Positions 1 to 10,180 of a stretch of DNA of 64,000 nucleotides are shown in pieces (the first letter of the stretch is position 1; each line of letters starts with the position of its first letter). Location: assembly GCF_029873635.1 (NCBI RefSeq), contig NC_080420.1:32107032-32171031 (forward strand), written 5' to 3'. Origin of the DNA: Malania oleifera. Lineage: Eukaryota > Streptophyta > Magnoliopsida > Santalales > Ximeniaceae. Both the position numbers and the translations under genes were made by a program. Below the pieces are notes generated by a model. The model saw only the letters and a list, made by a program, of their open reading frames with translations. It was not told the origin of the DNA and did no database searches.

Positions 1-1672
1 AATAAAATAGTCATCCTTAACCCGTGGGTAGCGGGGACACCTGTCATACACAGCGGAACCTAGGCAGCAATAAATGTAAATTACATTCATCAACCAATAA
101 CTACATAATTCCAGAGTCTACTACATCGCCAAAATACTATGTTTATTTATACAATCCCCAAAAAGATCAAGATAAACCTAGGATCTTATAAAAAAAATAT
201 CCTGACCCTAGATCAGAACTTACCCTTATAGCAGGAAGCTCAACTCACTCAGCGACGGCCCTGACCCGCCGATCTCTTCTGGTTTCCTGAAATAATTTAA
301 ACTTGGGGTGAGACACCTCTCAGTAAGGGTAGATAAATTAAAATCAGTTGTGTGGTAACATGAATATTTAATGTTGTAATACATATGCCATACATTTCAC
401 ATACCATAAGACATAAATCATAATATGATTAGATAAACATACAATTTCATACTTCCAAGTAATCATACAAATCATGTATTATCTGATATAATCTATAATA
501 CTGAAAACTACCTAAGATGTATAGCTAGCTGATGTCATGTATTACCCCCCATGACGGTTTGTATAGCCCGAAGGCGGGACCCGACAATGGCTGGAGGACC
601 ACCGTCGAGTCAAAAATGTCTGTAAGTATGATGGGCCCGCCACACCCTGGTCCGGACTTCCAGGTGGACGTCTACACTCTATACTAAAAGCCACATCGAC
701 TATCCATCTCCCACCCCCTTGTGGGGTGGTTAGCACCAATCTGATTATAGATATTTGATCTATAAGCTATGGTACCGTGCTCCTGAAACTGAATTAAACT
801 AACACCCGGGTTCTGATAACATATAGTACGTAAATATATACTGTTTATCGTAAATCAAATAATAACATGTTATGAATCTTATATTAACATAATAATTACG
901 GCCTTGTGCCAAAAAACATGAATAAATGAGGTCTTGCACCGAATAAGATGAATAATTACGGCCTTGCGCCGAACATATCATATATTCTGAAATCATAATT
1001 TACTGCATTTATCATGTTATTCCTGAAAGGATTTGTAAACATGCTTTATTTTGCAAATCTAACTTAACATGGTATAATATATATTTATAAAATAATATTC
1101 ACGCCACACGGATTGAATGAAACCATATATTCCGTTCTGAAATCACATTTCCTATACGTTTGCAGTATTTTCCCAAACTTACATTTTCTTAATTATACTC
1201 ATATATAATCACATGCTTTCTAAAAATTATTCTACTATTAAATAATAGTAATTTTAATGAATAATAACTGTTTTAATTTATCCTCTTACTTGGTGACTAA
1301 AAAGCCCCTCTATAATACTAATCTTACACCCGTAGGAAACCCTAAGCAGTACCTTGAAAATGATAATTCCCAGAACTAAACTTCAGTATTTATTCGAGTA
1401 CATCAATTCCTTCAACTATGGAAAGACCAAATTTCAAATAAAAAGTCTTACCTCAATTCAGGGATAAATTTCAACTAGCTTCCACCAACGATCCACTCCG
1501 GTAGATTTGGACAGAACTTCCCTAGGAGCATCGTGGTGGCCTCAGATCGTCGATCTAGCGACTAACAGGGCCAAAATTGAAGAGAGAGGAGGGGAAGACC
1601 GAAGGGAGGAGAGAGAGAGAGTTATGCGCCGAAAATTATGCTTAAAACAATAGTTTTAATTGAAAGCATAAT
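1..1672 (-). repeat. Ty3/gypsy LTR fragment, minus strand
   Basis: Read on the minus strand this is the R/U5-side part of a gypsy LTR; it runs off the left edge of the window. It carries the same landmarks as the other gypsy LTRs here. One is the TGAGA..TCTCA hairpin followed by the CTTACTGAG box (around 309-322). Another is a GC-richer block with 'gccacgatg..' text (about 1480-1560, minus) ending in a GAG|GTAAG donor-like site near 1452. The right end, about 1672, joins directly to the protease start of the gag-pol remnant, so pol and the U3 part of this LTR are missing. It is related to, but clearly diverged from, the LTR at 3168-7363; whether both belonged to one element is not certain. 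Confidence 0.7.
890..975 (-). repeat. Tandem minirepeat in LTR
   Basis: Three imperfect copies of a roughly 35-bp unit built around ACGGCCTTGYGCCRAA, at about 898, 931 and 958. It lies in the transcribed part of the LTR. Comparable minirepeats with other sequences occur in the same LTR zone at 6151-6278 and 37080-37340. Confidence 0.6.
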
Positions 1673-1674
1673 AA

Positions 1675-2772
1675 ATGTACCTGTCACCGCATCGCCAGCT
1701 GCCTCAGTATCTCCTAGTGTTAGTGTGTAGACCTGCACTTGCGTGGTATTCCCCTGCTGACCGCCTCGGGGTGCCTAGATATTTCCTCGGAATGGTCTGG
1801 GAGTGGGAGTATTACTCCGTTGTGCACGACAGTCTCATGCCAAGTGACTTGGTCTACTACACCAGTAGCAGACATTTCTCCCTACTCGGCACTCTCCCAT
1901 GTGTCTCTTACTGCAACTATGACAAACAGGATGAGTCTGCTCGCCTTGCATCTCATGGCTCCCCTTCATCTGCCTCTATCCCCCACGATATTCACCTCTC
2001 CTATGTGGGCCTCGGCTAGAATCCACCTAAGATTCAAGAGGTGTGAGTCTCTTCCTCTGGCCCTACACCTCAACACCCCTCTGCCTACTCGCTTCCACCA
2101 TAGCGGCCCTATCTACCAGCTCCACAAAATCTTGTACTTTCAACACTACCACTTATTCATAAATTTCATGCCTCAAGCCTCTCTCAAATTTTCTTGCCTT
2201 CTTTGCCTCATCAGGAGCGATGTACGGGATAAAGCGGGATAGTTCAATAAATTTCACTGCATACTGCTGGCCTATAAGATGCCCCTGAGTGAAGTTCAAG
2301 AATTCCTCCACTTTTTCTTCTCTAATGATGGCAATAAAATATCAATCAAAGAATATCTCTTTAAACTAGCTCTAGGTTAGAGCTATAGATACCAGTCTCT
2401 GCTCCTCCTGAAGTCTCATAGCATACCACCAATGCTCAGCCTCCCTTGCCAGTCTATAGGTGGCATATAATACTCTTTGCTCATCTGTGCAGCATAGTAC
2501 ATTCTATATCTTTTCCATTTCCTACACCCAGTTCTCTGCCACAATCAAGTTTGTACTCCCTGAAAAGCTAGAGGCTTCATTTTGGTGAACTACTATATAG
2601 TGCAACCCTGGTCAGCTGATGGGCCTCCCTGCTCCTTAGAGCTTCGTGTAATCTCAGCCATAACCTGTTGAGCTACACTGCACAGAACTACGTCTGAGTC
2701 ACCACCGCCCATACTAGAGGGCTTAGCACCATCATCACCACTAGTGTGAGAACTGCTACCCCTAGGGTCTAT
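1675..2772 (-). pseudogene. Ty3/gypsy gag remnant, broken by stops
   Basis: The minus strand encodes a decayed gag. It starts at 2772, where the expected ATG is now ATA, with a Ser/Gly-rich N-terminus that matches the gag start at 32764 (both contain DVVLCSV). A retrotransposon-gag domain follows, with [14 protein letters not shown] and a WW pair at about 2400-2500. A CCHC zinc knuckle (C-x2-C-x4-H-x4-C, VCYWC..H..DC) lies at about 1842-1886. The N-terminal end of protease follows and is cut off at about 1675. Several in-frame stops are present, one of them inside the zinc knuckle. Gag would form the particle and bind the RNA. The plus-strand ORFs over this stretch are shadows. Confidence 0.8.
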
Positions 2773-3150
2773 CTTGAAAAGAAAATAAAATAGTCTAAGG
2801 ACCCTATCTTCATAACATAACTAACATATTTATCTAATTGAAATCTCATATCATCAATTAACCTAACGTCCTTATTCTCAATTTAAGATTCAATCCTACA
2901 ATTTAGAAACACAACCCGACAATAATTTACTATGGCTTTTTTGAAATCTTCATCCAAGGAAAGACACAAAAACCACTACGAAAATCCTACTTCCAGACTG
3001 CAGAATAAAACCCTAAATTCTCATCTTAACTTCCCAACATTGACTCACTAAAATCTCGATTCAACACATTTACAATCCTCTCCAAGATCAATTCTTATAC
3101 TCTGGTATTCTTTTCATTATGCGGTAAAGTCTATAGATTTTGGAAAACTT

Positions 3151-3164
3151 GGCTCTGATACCAC
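3151..3164 (-). other. Primer-binding site (tRNA-iMet type)
   Basis: On the minus strand the sequence is GTGGTATCAGAGCC, complementary to the 3' end of plant initiator tRNA-Met. It lies three bases from the inner end of the LTR at 3168, which fixes the element's orientation as minus. Between it and gag (2773-3150) is untranslated leader with no other feature seen. Confidence 0.85.
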
Positions 3165-3807
3165 ATTTGTAACACCCCGAAAATTTTGTTATATATTTTC
3201 CCCACATAATAACTCTAATACCATTGAACATAAACTAAATCAACCCAGACCCCAAAGGAAATCGGGGATATATTTGTCCATATATACATGACAACTATGC
3301 AATGGAAAATGTTGGCCTAACAAGGCTTTCACATTTTGTTTTGATAGTAACAAAATAAAGGATGGTTTAACTAATTCAAGTTCCAGTGATGAAATTTCAG
3401 GAACTCTAAAATGACAAGTTCAAAAGGATCAAGAAAGAATGACCAAAGATCACCAAGTGCTTAAAGTCATACTACATTTACAAAGTGATTCAGTGGAAGC
3501 TCAAGGAGAATCAATATAATTAAAGCAAATGAAGCTCAAAGAATGATCAAGCTCAAGGAAAAAGAAAGGATATTCATGAAGACTTCAAAGAACAAAACAG
3601 TTTTTAAGTTTTAGGAAGCTTCATATAAGTACTTCAACTCTAAATTTTATTTTGGAAGAGATAAAGCTCATTAGGGGATAAAATGGACTTAGAAACCTTA
3701 TTTTAAAAATCTTAAAAAATATATTTTAAATGTAAGAAAGCAAGAAAGCCAAGAGTTTTGAAAACAAAGAAAAAACAATATTTGTTTAAGTAACTAAGGA
3801 ATAAATC

Positions 3808-3967
3808 TCAGGTGACTGAAGATTTTCTTGAAAGAATTATGAAGAGGCAGTGTAGCCTCAGGCGACTGAAGTTGGACCTCAGGTGCCTAACCCTTTTTTT
3901 TCAACAGAAAAATAAAAAAGTGCATGGAAGGCTCAAGCGACTGAACTTATAGTTTAGATGATTGAAT
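3808..3967 (+). repeat. U3 dyad array, TCAG-N4-CTGA type
   Basis: Sites read TCAGGTGACTGA (3808), TCAGGCGACTGA (3858), TCAAGCGACTGA (3933) and a decayed TTAGATGATTGA (3956). The outer TCAG/CTGA arms form an inverted repeat around a central four bases, usually GCGA. The array ends about 130 bp before the TATA box of this LTR. Confidence 0.75.
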
Positions 3968-4094
3968 CTCGACAACGACTATATTTTTAAAATTTTTTAA
4001 TTTTAAATTTAAATTTATTGCACCCCAAATTTTCTAGAAACTTGGGGGACACTCCAAGTAATCTTAGGCAGCACGAATAAGACTCTTTCTAAGC

Positions 4095-4104
4095 CTATAA
4101 ATAC
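4095..4104 (+). promoter_or_regulatory. LTR TATA box
   Basis: CTATAAATAC in the copia solo LTR, in the same context as TCTATAAATAC at 53157-53167. It marks the U3/R side of the LTR promoter. Confidence 0.65.
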
Positions 4105-6150
4105 ATGGTCTATGAAATCAAATTATACCAAAAATTGAAAATCATCTCTCAAAGCTCTCTTGCTCTCAAAGCTTTCTTGCCTACTGAATTGCTACTAATC
4201 AACTAAGATTATTCTAAGTTTCTGATTTCTTCTCTGAGCAAAAATTCTGAGTTCTTGAATTTTATCAAGAGAAGAATACCGGTGAAATAATTCTTGAGTT
4301 TTATACTTCATTCTTTTTGATATTTTGATTGAAGTATATTAGTGATTTCAAATTGTACTAACAAAGTCTATCTGAGAGCATTCTTTGTACACACATATTT
4401 GATATTCTTCTTGTAGTTTTTGACGGTTCAAGGTTGTTTGGATCGTTGGACCAAGTGCGGGGTATCACTTGGAGAGGGGGCTCTACCTTTAAGGAAGTTT
4501 GTAATGGTTTGTTCCACTTAGAAAGGAACGGAATAGTGGAAACCTTAGATGGTATTGGCCTAAGGCAAGGACGTAGGCTAGGGATAAGTTGAACCTCGTA
4601 AAAAATCTCGGTCTCACTCTTAACCTTTCTCTTTATTTTATGTATATATAAATTGTGTGGTGTGTATTCAAAGTGCAGGAAGTCAAAATCGAAATTGAGA
4701 AGACTTTTGACTTAAGAAAGTACATTAATCTTTTGCGAAAACCTTAAAGGGAGTATGTTCATCGTTTGTAGAAATCTTAGTTGAAAGAAAGCAAACAAAT
4801 TTCATTCTTAATAGGGCTTGAATCAAATATCCACAAGGCTATAACCAAACTCTACTTTGAGTGTTTAGAATCAACAAAATGCTGCAATTTGTTTATTATG
4901 TTAATTGGATTATTTGGTTGTTGTTTGCTTGTGTTGATATTGAGTGTGGTTTGCGGATTGGTTAAATATCTAAGTATTATTGTGTGATTGCTAAAAAGGT
5001 TGTGAATTCATAAAAAGTTTATAAAGAAAATTTTAATAACCCATTTCACCCCCCTCTTGGGACTACACCTCAACTTTCAGAAACCATAATTTATTCAACC
5101 TTATATATAATACCAGAGTTTTATTGTAACTAAAATACATATACATCCCAAAAAAGAACATAATATCCTAGGATCACACCCCAATAAAATTCATCCTGAC
5201 CACAACCTAACTACTTACCCCTTAACCAGGGTAGCACTAACTACCTCCTTTATTTCGGAGCTCGCTCCGCTTGTCTATCTGGGTTTCTGTTTCTTGCAAT
5301 GTTTGTATTGCTAGAGTGAGAAGCCTCTTAGTAAAAGAGATAGACTAATATCAGTGTGCGGCAACATGAGTATTATTGTATTATAAACATATATTGTTCA
5401 TGATAAACTATATCAGATAAGTAAGGAAAATCTGTACATAGTTTAACTACATTTAACTAGTCAGGTAAAACTGTTCTACATAATTTTGAATAAATCGTAA
5501 ATCAATATAATATACTGTATCATGCTAAATTTTTGTATATATATATATATAAATCATCTGCTATATCTATATATTACTAAAATTATACCCTGTATGGATA
5601 ACTATATATCATGAATTAACCCTGCATGAACGGGTTGTGCGGCCTGAGGGCTGGACTTAACCATGGATGGCCTACGAGATTAAGCCAAACAAGATATAAC
5701 TACGCATGATTGCCCACTCAACCTGGTCTACCCATCCTGCTCTTCGCAACACTTCTCGGGTTGGCACATAGTGGGTATCTTGCTCTTCGCAACACTTCAT
5801 GGCTAATCGGTCTCCGACTCAACACTTACTGAATAGTATGGTTGCACTGTCGACTAACACCAACTTGGTCAGCCCATCCTGCTCTCCGCAACACTTCTCG
5901 AGTCACACATAGGGGTTACACTGTCTGATTTGAATAGCTAGATATGGTACCATGCTTTGTAATCTCTTCTAGTCCATCAAGGATCTGATACTATACAATA
6001 CAATGTCTATATATTACTGTTTTTCTATGATTCTGTATAGATTGAAATAACCATGATTTTATAATATATGTAATAATACTGTTTCATAACTCTGTGTAAA
6101 ATTTGTCATAATAATAATATCTCTGAATATCTGTTATAAATATATCTGGT

Positions 6151-6278
6151 CACAGCATCTGCGCCGGCTGAGAATCACCACATCTGCGCCGACTGAGAAT
6201 CATGGCATTTGTACTGACTGAATGTCACGGCATCTGCGTCGGACTAAATATCATGACATCTGCGTCGGCTGAATATCA
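6151..6278 (-). repeat. Tandem minirepeat in gypsy LTR
   Basis: Five imperfect copies of a unit of about 28 bp with the core GGCATCTGCGCCGRCTGAA. It sits downstream of the predicted TATA zone, so it would be transcribed as part of the LTR RNA. Confidence 0.65.
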
Positions 6279-7015
6279 TAATATACTGAAAATATAATTT
6301 CTCTACTGTTTATAGTTTTTTCTAAAAACTGTCGTCAAATCATGCTTATACTGTGAACTTATAAAATATTCTGATATACCATTATTTACAGTAAAATTTA
6401 TACTCATGTCACTCACAAATGAGTACTATTCTGTAATAAATTATCTGACCTGAGAAAAACATATTTTGTTGACAAAATAATATTAAATCTATTTTCAAAG
6501 TTTCCTCAATTGAACATCAGTATTCCCAAAAACTATACTAATTCATATATATATACATTTTTGAATCAAATACTATATATTCAATGATTAATTTTCTGAA
6601 AATACTCAACTTAATCAATCCCCTTACCTGTTTCCTGAGAAGCCTGTTGAAAAACCCTAAATCACGCCCATGGCATTCAAAACTCCAAACCCTGAAATCA
6701 CATTATCCCCAGTTCAATCAACTCAACCCCAGTATATTTATCATCTAACACATTTCCTGAGTCCTCATACTCCAAATAATCATTTAAACCCTAAAATAAC
6801 TCACTTATCCTAATTTTGGAGTGGTGCCCAAGAACTCCAAATCAATAATCCACTTCGATCAACTTGCAGAGAATTACCTCTAGATCATCGTGGCGGCTCT
6901 TAATCATTGAAACAGGCTAAAACGGAGCTGGAAATGAAGAGAGAAAGAGGAAGGGCCGAACTTAGAGTGAGAAAGTGAGAGAGAGAAATGAAATCTCGCT
7001 AAAAAACTGATTTAA

Positions 7016-7017
<2 letters not shown>

Positions 7018-7052
<35 letters not shown>
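7018..7052. repeat. (TA)n microsatellite at LTR promoter
   Basis: About 17 TA units sit where the TATA box of the minus-strand gypsy LTR is expected, just downstream of its U3 motif array. Confidence 0.9.
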
Positions 7053-7055
<3 letters not shown>

Positions 7056-7070
7056 TACTGGCCACGTGTC

Positions 7071-7266
7071 CTCATCGACGAGACACATAGACTTGTCGAC
7101 GAGCCAAAGAAGAGCATTCGTCGACGAAGATAATGGGTTTGTCGACGAACCCTTAATGACTTGAAATTCTCTACTCTCGGTATCTCCTCGTTAACGAGAC
7201 ACATGTACTCATCGATAGGACCAAGAAGGATGTTCGTCGATGAAGACAATGTGCTCGTCGACGAGT
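7071..7266 (-). repeat. U3 dyad array, TCGTCGACGA type
   Basis: About eight sites spaced about 15-50 bp apart. Examples are TTCGTCGACGAA near 7119, TTGTCGACGAA near 7140, and decayed forms CTCGTTAACGAG near 7187 and TTCGTCGATGAA near 7233. The consensus is a perfect palindrome with three CpGs, and most variants are C-to-T or G-to-A changes. The same motif makes the array in the gypsy LTR at 42808-43050. Confidence 0.85.
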
Positions 7267-7363
7267 CCTTGCTGATGCCCCTTTTAAAATTTATTTTCCC
7301 TTTTTTTTCTTTCTCTTTCCTTTCCTTTATTATTTTCATAAATTAAATTTTCTGGTCACTACA

Positions 7364-7971
7364 GGTAGCTTATATAAATGAATAGGTCTGCACCTAGTAA
7401 CTTAAACTTGAAGTTCTAGTTGATAATCATCCATGTATATCAAGTTCACATGAAGATTTTCTCGATTCTAACAAGTGATATTAGAGTTGATCGTTTGTAA
7501 GTCTAGGTAAGAAAAGAAAAATCATAAATAGTAAATCAATGCGCAAGGGTACAATTTTTCTAACGAACTAATAGATAGAGGATCGAGTGTGCGATTGAGG
7601 CCCACTAAAATTATTATGACTAAGTGGATGCATGGGATTCAAATAGGGTCAAAATATGAGAGGTAATTTTGGTTTGGAATACAATTCGAGGCACGTAAGA
7701 AGTAGTGATAAGACCCACTTGAGCAACTTGGAAAATTGAATTGGACTTCGAAGGGAGATAGTCTCCATTCAAGGAAGAGTTATAGAGACTCATAAGTGAG
7801 AGAATGTATGTTAGAAATTCACTTATGAGAGTTGTTCCACATAAGAAAATTAAGTGGAGGATACGTGACTTATATATTCAGATGGGTCTAAGACTTGAAG
7901 TTTAAATTTTTGGGTTAAGTTGATGATTGCTCAATATATCAAGACCACGTGAAAACTTTTCAATTCTAATA
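7364..7971 (+). mobile_element. TRIM-like element, 5' LTR truncated
   Basis: A short non-coding element. Its 3' LTR-like end runs from TGTTAGAAATTCAC (7809) to about 7971. A diverged partial copy of the same end lies at 7364-7473. Both share 'acttgaagtt', a 'catgtatatcaa/caatatatcaa' stretch and a TTCTAAYA end. Just after the left copy, GATATTAGAGTTGA (7477) looks like a decayed initiator-tRNA primer site. The text of the right LTR is typical of plant TRIM elements. The gypsy LTR ending at 7363 has cut off the start of the left copy, so the TRIM is older. Confidence 0.5.
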
Positions 7972-8273
7972 AATCAAAATAAATTTATACTTATGTTTGA
8001 AAATCTCTACTCCCAAATGCAAGATCACTATATTTTTTAAGTGTATTTTTATTTAATTAGCAAGACTAGGCTAAATTGGGCTACTCACTCTCACCCTATA
8101 TTTTCATGTAATATAAGTGCAGGATAGGATTGATCAAAAGGGAAGGCGACTTTAACCTCTTTGCATGGTACAAAAATGCCTGGTCTCCCTTTGTCAACTT
8201 GGCTATAAAAAGCACTAAAATGCCCTTTATTTATTTATTTTTTTTTTTTTTTCTGTTATAAATTACAATCTTC

Positions 8274-8276
<3 letters not shown>

Positions 8277-8317
<41 letters not shown>

Positions 8318-8318
8318 T
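8277..8318. repeat. (ATT)n microsatellite
   Basis: Perfect run of about 14 ATT units. Confidence 0.95.
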
Positions 8319-8752
8319 GGACCATTAACCTAGTATAGATGATAGTAATCCAAATACTAGACAAGATAACAATCATACTCAATCGAATTCACTCTCATAG
8401 GTCTTTAATTATCAAAATAAATGCACCCTAAGAACACGTAAATTTTGGTGGCTGAGTTAAGATAGATTATGTTAAGCAACTTGGATGATAATTTATGCTT
8501 GATACCACACATAATATGAGTAATTAGTTGAGATAAGGGACCTTACCTCATTTGCTTATATTGTTTTAACTATGGTCAGACCCATAACCAACCAATAGTA
8601 GTTAAGCAATCTCGGTAAAAATAAATAAAATAAAATAAATGTCATTTTTTTATCCTATCCTTTACTCTTGTATTTGTGAGAGGCTTTTAATTAAAATTTA
8701 TATAGATTTAAACAAAATATAATATAAAATTTTATATGTTTTTATGTAAATC

Positions 8753-8755
<3 letters not shown>

Positions 8756-8784
<29 letters not shown>
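8756..8784. repeat. (TA)n microsatellite
   Basis: Perfect run of about 14 TA units. Confidence 0.95.
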
Positions 8785-8786
<2 letters not shown>

Positions 8787-9111
8787 AATTTACGATTTAA
8801 AATCTGTACTCCTAGACACAATATAAGAGTATTTCAGTCTTGAGTTAGTTCAAGCTCCGACCCAAATAGAGCATAGACAGGTAAAATCTTATGTGAATTT
8901 GTAAGAACTATCTTACAAAGTTAAATACTCTTAGGGAAGGAATAATAAGGATGAAAAGAACCCTTGAAGATCAGAATGAAAAAAATAAAATAAAAAATAT
9001 TAGCATGTTCTTTACAGATAAAAATAAATAAAAGAACTAATTTCAGTGGTGCATAATGGCAACTTAAGCAAGTTTGTTATTAGATATTTTTTTATTGGAC
9101 CCACAATTTAC

Positions 9112-9157
<46 letters not shown>
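9112..9157. repeat. (AG)n microsatellite
   Basis: Perfect run of about 22 AG units, roughly 1 kb upstream of the kinase start codon. GA/CT repeats upstream of plant genes can bind GAGA-binding BPC proteins; that role here is only a possibility. Confidence 0.9.
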
Positions 9158-9159
<2 letters not shown>

Positions 9160-10180
9160 TTTGCTTTTTGAAGAGGTGGAGGGGTGAGTTCTGCTTTTAA
9201 TTAGAGTGCTGGCTCCTGGCTGGGCTGTCTGTTGACTGTTCAGAGAGGGAGTGGGGACTTTTAGAGTTTTAGAATCAATAAAGTAAAACACCTCCCAGCT
9301 AATATAAATTAATCACAAAAAAAAAAAAAACAGAATGTGATGAATTATTACCCAACAAAGATCTCACGAGCAGGAGCCAACCCCTATCTATCATAACATC
9401 ACCAATCACGATCCCCCTTTTTCTCGAGATTCTTACCCTTCCCACTTCAGAAAAAAAAAAAAAAAAAAATCAGATCATTAAATGGCTAAACCCAGAGAAT
9501 GTTGGATTCCCAGAGGACACTGTTAATTAGAGAAACCCAAAGCAATTCCAACGTTCATTCTCTCTCTCTCTCTCTAGATAACTGACTGCAAAATTGTCTG
9601 ACCCACAAGCACTCTTTCACTAGAATCTCTTAATCTCGAATGTTAATAGTGCCAAACAGTAAAGATATCACTCTGCTTGTTTTTTCCTCTGTTTATAAGA
9701 ATCATGGGAACCAAAGCTGAAAATTCTAATCCCCCACCCCCTCCCCCTTTCACAATAGCATGATTGGAGGAATTTCTCTTTTTTTTCCCCCATCTTTTGA
9801 ATTTATCAAGATTTGGTTAACGTGGGTTTTCTTTTATATATTCTCTTCTTTACTTTGCTGAAGCAGTGGCAGGCAGGCATGTTAGTCTCCTCAGCAGTCC
9901 TCAGTACCAGATCCCACTGTCTTTGCCTCTTGGTTCTGACACAAGGTGTGAGCGAGTGAGTGAGTGAATTTGTCAAGAGTCTATTTCCAGTATGAGAAGC
10001 AGGACCAGCTCTCTCCGTGCTCACCTTCTGATGTCAAGCTTCCTATTTTGATCACAAACCCACTTGCAGATTAGTTGTGCATGTTGAATCCTTCAACCCT
10101 TTTTCACCATCTCCTCCAATCCTATCTCCTTTATAGTTGAAAGCTTGTTTGGCATCTGGGAAAGTGGTTTTAGGCCTCAC

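Larger units (their letters stand above)
3310..5079 (+). mobile_element. Solo LTR, SIRE/Maximus-like Ty1/copia
   Basis: The piece begins TGTTGGCCTAACAAGG and ends ..CTACACCTCAACTTTCA, the same ends and order as the copia LTR at 52264-54267. It is flanked by GAAAA (3305-3309) and GAAAC (5080-5084), a 5-bp target duplication with one mismatch. No internal region is present, so it is a solo LTR left by LTR-LTR recombination. It contains a U3 dyad array (3808-3967), a TATA box (4095-4104) and a conserved U5 block with AAGGACGTAGGC and GAACCTCGTAAA (about 4565-4600). The ORF at 4781-4987 has no recognisable product. Confidence 0.85.
3168..7363 (-). mobile_element. Ty3/gypsy 5' LTR (minus), split by a solo LTR
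   Basis: On the minus strand the LTR begins TGTAGTGACC at 7363 and ends ..GGGGTGTTACA at 3168, next to the primer-binding site. It is interrupted at 3310-5079 by a copia solo LTR with its target duplication; its own sequence is 3168-3309 plus 5085-7363, about 2.4 kb. From 5' to 3' it shows a U3 array of TCGTCGACGA motifs (7071-7266), an AT-rich TATA zone (7018-7052), the R/U5 block (about 6815-6905) and a tandem minirepeat (6151-6278). The TGAGA..TCTTA hairpin remnant follows at 5317-5330. The leader-donor position reads AGGATAAG, so the donor GT has become GA. The outer flank is GGTAG at 7364; its partner lies outside or is lost. Confidence 0.8.
7972..10180. other. Intergenic and 5' flank of the receptor kinase gene
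   Basis: No gene is seen. The region is AT-rich with simple repeats (listed separately), poly-A/T runs (about 8229-8253, 9451-9469) and a CT-rich stretch at 9560-9576. CT-rich leaders are common near plant transcription starts, so the promoter and 5' UTR of the kinase gene most likely lie in about 9500-10180. No TATA box can be assigned firmly; TATATA near 9835 is a candidate. The ORFs at 9064-9291 and 9806-10024 (minus) are low-complexity shadows. Confidence 0.6.

Noticed and set aside
1675-2242. Plus-strand ORFs over 1675-2242
   Set aside because: They are shadows; the minus strand encodes the gag zinc knuckle and core with clear motifs.
7071-7266. Regularly spaced palindromes that look like a CRISPR array
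   Set aside because: Spacing is irregular, the repeats are only about 12 bp and degenerate, and they lie in a plant LTR. They are treated as a U3 motif array.
9064-9291. Minus ORF rich in Ser-Leu
   Set aside because: It is the translation of the (AG)n microsatellite.
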